Assembly (NCBI GenBank): GCA_015232485.1
Contig: JADFZP010000053.1
Coordinates: forward strand, 1 to 12,479
Direction of reading: 5' to 3'
DNA from: Alphaproteobacteria bacterium
GTDB taxonomy: Bacteria; Pseudomonadota; Alphaproteobacteria; Rhodospirillales; Magnetospirillaceae
DNA: 12,479 nucleotides
Under the pieces are notes generated by a model. It was not told the origin of the DNA, ran no database searches, and worked only from the letters and a program-made list of their open reading frames with translations. Shown here piece after piece: positions 8,447 to 12,479 of the stretch. Position 1 is the stretch's first letter. Each line of letters begins with the position of its first letter. A program made the position numbers and the translations under genes.

Positions 8447-9388
8447 TCAGGTCTCCTCGTGAAGGGTCCGGCGCGCCGGCCAGATGACGACGGTAAGCCG
8501 CCCGCCGGGCAGGCGGTGCGGAATTCCGGGCTCCAGCCCGGCTTCGCGGAACCAGCCGGCGACCTCGTCGTCGAGGAAGCCGAGTCGGCGGTGTTCGTGC
8601 TCGGTGCGCAAGACCTCGAGGTCGTGCGGCGCGAAGTCGACCACCATCAGGCGACCGCCGGGGCGCAGCGCGCGCGCCGCCTCGGCCACCGCCGCGCCGG
8701 GGCGCTCGGCGTAGTGCAGCACCTGATGGACCACGGCCAGATCGATCGATTCGCCGGGCAGCGGCAATTGGTACAGATCGGCCAGCCGCACCGAGCAATG
8801 GGTGAGGCCGGCGCGGTCCAGCGTCGCCCGCGCCACCGACAGCATCTCGCGCGACTCGTCGATGCCCAGCCCCGAGCGGGCCAGCGGCCCCAGCAGTTCC
8901 AGCATGCGCCCGGTGCCGGTGCCGATGTCGAGCAGATCGCCCAGCCGACCCTCGCCCAACATGCCCAGCAAGGCGCGCTCGACCAGGGCGTCGTCGACAT
9001 GCAGCGAGCGGATTTCCCCCCAGCGCATGGCGTTGGCGCGGAAATAGGCGGCGGCGCGGCCCTGGCGCGCCTCTTTCAGCGACTCGAGTCGCCGAGCGTC
9101 CAGTTCCAGCACCGGGTCGGCGGGCGGCAGCAGCCCGATCATCGCGCCGGCCAAGCCACCCCCCTCGCCGTCGCGGGCCAGGCGGTAGAACACCCAGGCG
9201 CCCTCGCGGAATCGGTCGAGCAGGCCGGCGTCGCATAACAGCTTCAGATGGCGCGAGACGCTGGGCTGGCTTTGGCCGAGAATGCCGGTCAGATCGCTGA
9301 CCGTCAGATCTCCGCGGGCGCACAGCGCCAATAGCCTGAGCCGCGTCGGCTCGGCCGCCGCGCGCAACCCGGCGAGAAGCCCGTCCAT
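8447..9388 (-). CDS. ArsR-family regulator fused to SAM-dependent methyltransferase (SahR-like)
   Basis: This 313-aa protein has two domains. Residues 1-75 are an ArsR winged helix, EPTRLRLLALCARGDL followed by the recognition helix SQPSVSRHLKLL at about 40-51 and the wing FREGAWVFYRL. I see no CxC metal site. Residues about 120-300 are a class I methyltransferase with motif I LLDIGTGTGR at about 152-161, an acidic residue after the second strand (GLGIDES), and a later VVDFAPHDLEVL strand. Such fusions are known next to metF/metH in alphaproteobacteria and resemble SahR, an ArsR regulator that responds to S-adenosylhomocysteine; that identity is inferred. The ATG at 9388 begins just before the conserved helix. 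An ATG at 9475 would put the promoter and operator inside the gene, so I rejected it. GTG codons at 9397 and 9406 are possible; the latter has AGGTGG nearby. It is the first gene of the met operon and probably autoregulated. Confidence 0.9.
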   Translation of the reverse strand: MDGLLAGLRAAAEPTRLRLLALCARGDLTVSDLTGILGQSQPSVSRHLKLLCDAGLLDRFREGAWVFYRLARDGEGGGLAGAMIGLLPPADPVLELDARRLESLKEARQGRAAAYFRANAMRWGEIRSLHVDDALVERALLGMLGEGRLGDLLDIGTGTGRMLELLGPLARSGLGIDESREMLSVARATLDRAGLTHCSVRLADLYQLPLPGESIDLAVVHQVLHYAERPGAAVAEAARALRPGGRLMVVDFAPHDLEVLRTEHEHRRLGFLDDEVAGWFREAGLEPGIPHRLPGGRLTVVIWPARRTLHEET

Positions 9389-9427
9389 ATCCGCCACCGG
9401 CAACACCCCCCACCTGCCTTCTGGTGG

Positions 9428-9449
9428 GATATAAACATATCTGCATGTC
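9428..9449. promoter_or_regulatory. imperfect palindrome, candidate operator for the ArsR/MT regulator
   Basis: This 22-bp site begins GATATAAACAT, ends ATCTGCATGTC, and is symmetric at 7 of 11 paired positions around a central ATAT. It overlaps the spacer and -10 element of the operon promoter, where an ArsR repressor would block RNA polymerase. From memory, AT-rich palindromes with ATAT cores lie upstream of metF/metH operons with similar regulators in other alphaproteobacteria. Binding is inferred from symmetry, position and neighbour. Confidence 0.5.
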
Positions 9450-9462
9450 TGGATGAAGTGAA
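9434..9462 (-). promoter_or_regulatory. putative sigma-70-type promoter of the ArsR/MT-metF-metH operon
   Basis: On the minus strand TTCACT (9462-9457) and TATGTT (9439-9434) match the -35 and -10 consensus at four of six bases each, separated by exactly 17 nt. A transcript would start near 9427, giving a leader of about 20-40 nt, too short for a SAM riboswitch. An overlapping alternative, CTTCAT/TTTATA, has the same spacing. The region is the AT-richest stretch in a GC-rich window. Assignment is by eye only. Confidence 0.4.
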
Positions 9463-9631
9463 AACTCCGATGCATTTCTGCAACAGTGATGCCGCCATGC
9501 AGGGAGGGGGGAAGCCATGGTCTGGCAATTCAACCCTCCCTATGTTAGGTGAATTGATCATCGGCAGGCCTGCGCGTCGGCCCTCAAAATCCCTTTTCTT
9601 CCCCTCAGTCCCAGGGAATGGTTGGATCGCG

Positions 9632-10393
9632 ATGAACAAGAAGCAGGCAAAAGTCGCATCCCGAACGCTGGCCGCGCTGGCCTTGGCCGCGTTGGCGGCC
9701 TGCGCCACGCCGCCCACGGGCGACAAGGAATTGATGGCCGAATTCGAGCAGACCAACGATCCGCTTGAGCCGACCAATCGCGTGGTGTTCCAGTTCAATC
9801 AGGGCGTCGACACGGTGGTGCTGCGTCCGGCCGCCCTGGCCTACCGCACCGTGGTGCCGGAATTCGGCCGCGACCGGGTCGGCGATTTCCTGAGCAACCT
9901 TTACGCGCCGCTAACTTTCGTCCATGATGTGCTGCAAGGCGAGATGAGTCGCGCCGGCACCACCCTGGGGCGCTTTGTGATGAACACCACCTTCGGCGTA
10001 TTCGGAATCATGGACGTGGCGGCCCCGGCCGGGCTCGCCCCCCATTCCGAGGATGCCGGCCAGACCTTGGGCGTGTGGGGCGCGCCCGAGGGCGCCTACC
10101 TGATCTTGCCGGTGCTTGGGCCGTCGAATCCGCGCGACCTGACCGGCCGCGTCGCCGATTGGTTCCTCGATCCTTATCAGCACGCGACTCGCGACGCCGA
10201 TTGGGCGCGCTGGGGACGCACCGGGGGCAGCGCCATTGACGGGCGCGAAAGGGCGCTCGACGTTCTCGACGATCTTGAGAAGACGTCGCTCGACTACTAC
10301 GCCGCGGTCCGCAGCCTGTACCGGCAGCGCCGCAACACCGAAATCCGCAACGGCAAGGCCGCCGACTCGATCACGCCCGGCCTGACGCAGTGA
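9632..10393 (+). CDS. mlaA: MlaA (VacJ-family) outer-membrane lipoprotein
   Basis: MlaA sits in the outer membrane and removes misplaced phospholipids from the outer leaflet, passing them to MlaC. The 253-aa product has a lipoprotein signal: positively charged MNKKQAK, a hydrophobic Ala/Leu stretch, and a lipobox LAAC with Cys24 as the lipidated residue. Family motifs follow: NDPLEPTNRVVFQFNQ after the signal, FVMNTTFGVFGIMDVA in the middle, and EDAGQTLGVWG with GAYLILPVLGPSNPRD, then FLDPYQ. The Arg/Asn-rich C-terminal tail is typically variable. I chose the ATG at 9632 because it gives a complete lipoprotein signal; upstream in-frame codons would bury it. The ribosome-binding site is weak (AGGGA about 14 nt upstream). 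It is divergent from the met operon, and its stop codon is 11 nt before the mlaC ATG. Confidence 0.95.
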   Translation: MNKKQAKVASRTLAALALAALAACATPPTGDKELMAEFEQTNDPLEPTNRVVFQFNQGVDTVVLRPAALAYRTVVPEFGRDRVGDFLSNLYAPLTFVHDVLQGEMSRAGTTLGRFVMNTTFGVFGIMDVAAPAGLAPHSEDAGQTLGVWGAPEGAYLILPVLGPSNPRDLTGRVADWFLDPYQHATRDADWARWGRTGGSAIDGRERALDVLDDLEKTSLDYYAAVRSLYRQRRNTEIRNGKAADSITPGLTQ

Positions 10394-10404
10394 AGGACCG
10401 AGCC

Positions 10405-11022
10405 ATGCCGACACGCCGCAGCTTTCTGGCCCTGGCCTTCGCGACCTGCGCGATGCTGGCCGGCCCGGCCACCGTCCGGGCCGCCGTCGACGACCCCGGC
10501 CGTTTCGTGACCACCATGGCCCAGCAGGCCATCCAGACCGCGGCATCGCCCGGCCTGTCGCGTGACGCGCGGCTGGATCGGTTCCGCACCCTGTTCGTCG
10601 CCGCCTTCGACATGAACGAACTGGGCCGGGCCGTGCTCGGCCCCTATTGGCGGCAAGCCTCGCCGGTGCAGCAGACGCAGTTCCTGGACCTGTTCCGCGA
10701 ATTGCAGGTGCTGACCTGGGCCGGACGCTTTCAGGATTACAGCGCCATCGACCTCACCGTGCTGGGGGTCGGCAAATCCCCCGACGGCACCGTCGCCGTT
10801 GAAACCGTCATCGCGCGCGGCGCCGGCGGCCAGCCGATTCCCGTGCTGTGGCGCCTGAACAAATCCCCCGAAGGCTTCAAGGTCGTCGACATCGTGGTCG
10901 AAGGCGTCAGCATGGCGATCACCGAACGCAAGGTCTACTTCTCGGCCATGCAGTCGCTGGGCGGCAAGATCGACGGCCTGCTCGACATCATGCGCCGCAA
11001 GATCGATCAGTTGAAGGCTTAA
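10405..11022 (+). CDS. mlaC: MlaC (Ttg2D-family) periplasmic phospholipid-binding protein
   Basis: MlaC carries phospholipids between MlaA at the outer membrane and MlaFEDB at the inner membrane. The 205-aa product begins with a signal peptide, MPTRRSFLAL then an Ala/Leu core, with likely cleavage after VRA near residue 27. The TRRSFL sequence fits a Tat signal, though Sec export is possible. The mature part has the family pattern: LDRFRTLFVAAFDMNELGR, VLGPYWRQASPVQQTQFLDLF, and the later WRLNKSPEGFKVVDIVVEGVS. The ATG at 10405 has AAGGA 7 nt upstream. A GTG at 10390 overlapping the mlaA stop (GTGA) would add five residues and cannot be excluded. Close spacing to mlaA indicates one operon. 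The HpnM hopanoid-associated branch of this family is an alternative name, but no hpn genes are seen here. Confidence 0.92.
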   Translation: MPTRRSFLALAFATCAMLAGPATVRAAVDDPGRFVTTMAQQAIQTAASPGLSRDARLDRFRTLFVAAFDMNELGRAVLGPYWRQASPVQQTQFLDLFRELQVLTWAGRFQDYSAIDLTVLGVGKSPDGTVAVETVIARGAGGQPIPVLWRLNKSPEGFKVVDIVVEGVSMAITERKVYFSAMQSLGGKIDGLLDIMRRKIDQLKA

Positions 11023-11046
11023 GGGCCGGTCTTGGTCTTGACCCGG

Positions 11047-11075
11047 TTAGGGCCACTTTGAGAAAATGGCCCTAA
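11047..11075 (+). terminator. hairpin between mlaC and the nucleotidyltransferase gene
   Basis: TTAGGGCCA (11047-11055) and TGGCCCTAA (11067-11075) form a perfect 9-bp stem. The interval adds one mismatch and three more A-T pairs around a GAG loop. It lies 24 nt after the mlaC stop and 18 nt before the next ATG. There is no T tract on either side, so it may be a Rho-linked 3' end, an mRNA-stabilising structure for mlaAC, or part of the leader of the next gene. Confidence 0.4.
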
Positions 11076-11093
11076 ATCGGAGAAGGGGGCGTC

Positions 11094-12203
11094 ATGGCTC
11101 TCAGAGCTGTCGACCTCGCCTACCAGACGATGTTGTCGGAACTCGAACAGCGCTGCCTCGATGCCGAGTTCGATGCGACGTTCCCGGAAACCGGCCTGTT
11201 CAAGAAGACCACCGTCAAGGGACGTGACTACTGGTACTTCCATGAGCGCGCCCTCGGCAAATACCGCAAGAAGTATGTCGGGCCGGACAGCGATCCCGAA
11301 ATCGCCAAGCGCGTAGCCGCGTTCAAGACCATCCGGGACGACTTCCTCGCTCGCCGTCGTCTGGTCTCAACTTTGGTCAATGACGCCCGATTGCCGCGCC
11401 CTGGTGATTTGGCCGGGGACTTGGCCGAGGCTTTGTGGAAGGCTGGCGTCTTCAGGATGCGCGCCGTCCTGGTCGGGTCGATGGCCTTCGGTTGTTATCC
11501 GGGCTTGCTCGGCCTGCGCCTGCCCGCGCAGGCGATGCGGACCGGCGACATGGACTTGGCCCAGTTCCATAGCATCTCCATTTCGGTCGATGACAGTGTG
11601 GCCCCCGTCCTCGAGGTGCTTCGCGGCGTCGATGCGTCCTTCCGCGACATCCCGCATCAAATGGATGGCCGGTCGGCCACCAAGTTCGTGAACGATGGCG
11701 GCTTCGTGGTGGAATTCCTGACGCCGAACTACTCGAAGCAGGATTATCTCGGGAGGCCGGCCGCCATGCCCGCCTTGGGGGGGGCGTCCGCCCAGCCGCT
11801 ACGCTTCCTCGACTTCGTAATCGCCGAGCCGGTGCGAGCGGTCGTGCTCCACAAGGGCGGAATCCCCGTCCGCGTTCCAGCGCCCGAGCGGTACGCGGTT
11901 CACAAGCTGATCGTGGCCAGCCGTCGAGCGGACGACGACGCGATATTCCTTTCGAAACGCGAGAAGGACATCCTCCAGGCCGGGATATTGTTCGAGGCGC
12001 TGGCCCAGAAGCGTCGCCACTTGGATTTGGCGGTGGTCTGGGCGGAGGCGTGGAAGCGTGGTCCCGCGTGGCGCGAGGCCATCATCGAAGGCCGAGCCAT
12101 GATGGCCGTCGAGCACAGGGCGATTCTCGGAGACGCCCTGCGCCAAGGGTGTCGCGAAGTCGGGTGGAAGCCGGAAGATCATGGATGTGAACCGGCCAAT
12201 TGA
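11094..12203 (+). CDS. GSU2403-type nucleotidyltransferase-fold protein (NTP_transf_8-like)
   Basis: This 369-aa soluble protein has an N-terminal region (about 1-110) with a conserved-looking lysine/tyrosine-rich patch (FKKTTVKGRDYWYF, YRKKYVGP), followed by a nucleotidyltransferase fold. The signature is LVGSMAF (126-132), with the Gly128-Ser129 turn, then TGDMDLA with Asp152 and Asp154 as the predicted metal-binding pair. Downstream come FVVEFLTPN, PLRFLDFVIAEP, and VPAPERYAVHKLIVASRR followed by KREKDILQAGILFEAL, all typical of the GSU2403-like family. Substrate and role are unknown. Related folds include RNA-modifying enzymes and toxin or abortive-infection nucleotidyltransferases, but no partner gene is present. 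The ATG at 11094 is preceded by GGAGAAGGGGG. A run of eight G lies inside the gene (11777-11784). The gene is flanked by hairpins and seems to be its own transcription unit. Confidence 0.82.
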   Translation: MALRAVDLAYQTMLSELEQRCLDAEFDATFPETGLFKKTTVKGRDYWYFHERALGKYRKKYVGPDSDPEIAKRVAAFKTIRDDFLARRRLVSTLVNDARLPRPGDLAGDLAEALWKAGVFRMRAVLVGSMAFGCYPGLLGLRLPAQAMRTGDMDLAQFHSISISVDDSVAPVLEVLRGVDASFRDIPHQMDGRSATKFVNDGGFVVEFLTPNYSKQDYLGRPAAMPALGGASAQPLRFLDFVIAEPVRAVVLHKGGIPVRVPAPERYAVHKLIVASRRADDDAIFLSKREKDILQAGILFEALAQKRRHLDLAVVWAEAWKRGPAWREAIIEGRAMMAVEHRAILGDALRQGCREVGWKPEDHGCEPAN

Positions 12204-12215
12204 ACACGGCCGGGT

Positions 12216-12243
12216 GCGCGATCCGATCCTTTTCGGATCGCGC
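12216..12243. terminator. hairpin between convergent genes, probable bidirectional terminator
   Basis: GCGCGATCCGA (12216-12226) and TCGGATCGCGC (12233-12243) form a perfect 11-bp stem with a 6-nt loop. It lies 12 nt after the nucleotidyltransferase stop and 9 nt from the stop of the convergent gene on the other strand. Neither side has a strong T tract, which is common for 3' hairpins in GC-rich genomes. Position between two converging stops supports a transcription-ending or 3'-protecting role. Confidence 0.55.
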
Positions 12244-12252
12244 GGGATGGCC

Positions 12253-12479
12253 TCAAGCCGCCGCCGCCTCCCGTTCGGAACCGTAGGCGACGACCGGCAG
12301 GCCGAGCGCGCGGGCCGCTTCGGCGGCGGGGCCGCCGCCCAACAGCACCGAGGTCTCGGGCCGGGCGCCCAGGCGCTTGAGCGCGATGCGCAGCAGATCG
12401 GTTTCCGGAAGGCCGATCAGCCGCCGCCTCGCCCAGGGTACGCAGGCGCCCAGGGCCGCCGCGATGGCTCCGGCGTCGG
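12253..12479 (-). CDS. C-terminal fragment of a HAD-like protein, runs off the window
   Basis: The minus strand is open from the window edge to a TGA at 12253, giving the last 75 residues of a protein. The sequence reads ...LPETDLLRIALKRLGARPE, then TSVLLGGGPAAEAARALGLP and VVAYGSEREAAAA. The order of a helix, a short hydrophobic strand, a Gly-rich turn, an Ala-rich helix and a final VVAYG strand resembles the C-terminal half of HAD-superfamily phosphatases (usual form: PDxxLxALxRLG then VVGDSxxDxxAARAAG). Here the motif IV aspartates are replaced by LGGGPAAE, so either the protein is a non-catalytic or divergent HAD member, or it belongs to another Rossmann-type family. Its codon pattern and clean 3' hairpin support a real gene. 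The N-terminus with the nucleophile motif is not visible. Confidence 0.6.
   Translation of the reverse strand, partial: DAGAIAAALGACVPWARRRLIGLPETDLLRIALKRLGARPETSVLLGGGPAAEAARALGLPVVAYGSEREAAAA

Noticed and set aside
9389..9427. SAM or SAH riboswitch in the leader of the met operon
   Set aside because: The leader from the predicted start is only about 20-40 nt. It shows just a 6-bp CCCACC/GGTGGG hairpin, too small for these riboswitch classes.
9389..9475. N-terminal extension of the ArsR/methyltransferase protein from an ATG at 9475
   Set aside because: It would place the promoter-like elements and palindrome inside the coding region, and the extra residues do not resemble ArsR proteins.
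7521..9533. Minus-strand open frame of 670 codons across metF and the regulator
   Set aside because: It is an Arg/Pro/Gly-rich shifted frame of two real genes on the same strand and shows no domain.
10438..10461. Lipoprotein signal in MlaC at the cysteine of FATCAML
   Set aside because: The residues before the cysteine (AFAT) do not fit a lipobox, and a normal cleavage site follows near residue 27.

Overview
The window is about 12.5 kb of high-GC, densely coding DNA that reads as an alphaproteobacterial chromosome, most likely Rhodospirillales and possibly Magnetospirillum-like. The basis is an HWE-family histidine kinase with a single-domain response regulator, an ArsR/methyltransferase-metF-metH cluster, and an mlaA-mlaC pair. 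The genus is a guess from gene content and style; no rRNA or other taxonomic marker is present.

Region 1 (8-3522, + strand) is a signalling pair. A 1046-residue protein joins CheB methylesterase, CheR methyltransferase, a PAS-like segment, a coiled coil, a PAS domain and an HWE kinase. A 125-residue receiver-only response regulator overlaps its stop codon by 4 bases.

Region 2 (3541-9462, - strand) is a methionine/one-carbon operon. In transcription order it holds an ArsR-type regulator fused to a SAM-dependent methyltransferase, metF, metH and a two-CBS-domain protein. The first three genes lie 3 and 13 nt apart. The CBS gene follows metH after 84 nt, and its ribosome-binding site lies inside a long inverted repeat. 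An AT-rich imperfect palindrome overlaps the likely operon promoter and is a good candidate for the regulator's operator. MetF makes 5-methyl-THF, MetH uses it to methylate homocysteine, and the regulator probably reads SAM or SAH to set expression.

Region 3 (9632-11022, + strand, divergent from the met operon) encodes MlaA (outer-membrane lipoprotein) and MlaC (periplasmic phospholipid carrier), two parts of the retrograde lipid-transport system. The inner-membrane MlaDEF genes are not in the window.

Region 4 (11094-12479) holds a stand-alone GSU2403-type nucleotidyltransferase-fold protein between two hairpins, then the C-terminal 75 residues of a convergent gene with a degenerate HAD-like pattern.

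I found no RNA genes, insertion sequences, CRISPR arrays or prophage. Most genes are conserved housekeeping or signalling genes. The observations most worth checking are the occluded CBS ribosome-binding site, the predicted SAM/SAH-responsive operator, and the degenerate HAD-like tail.
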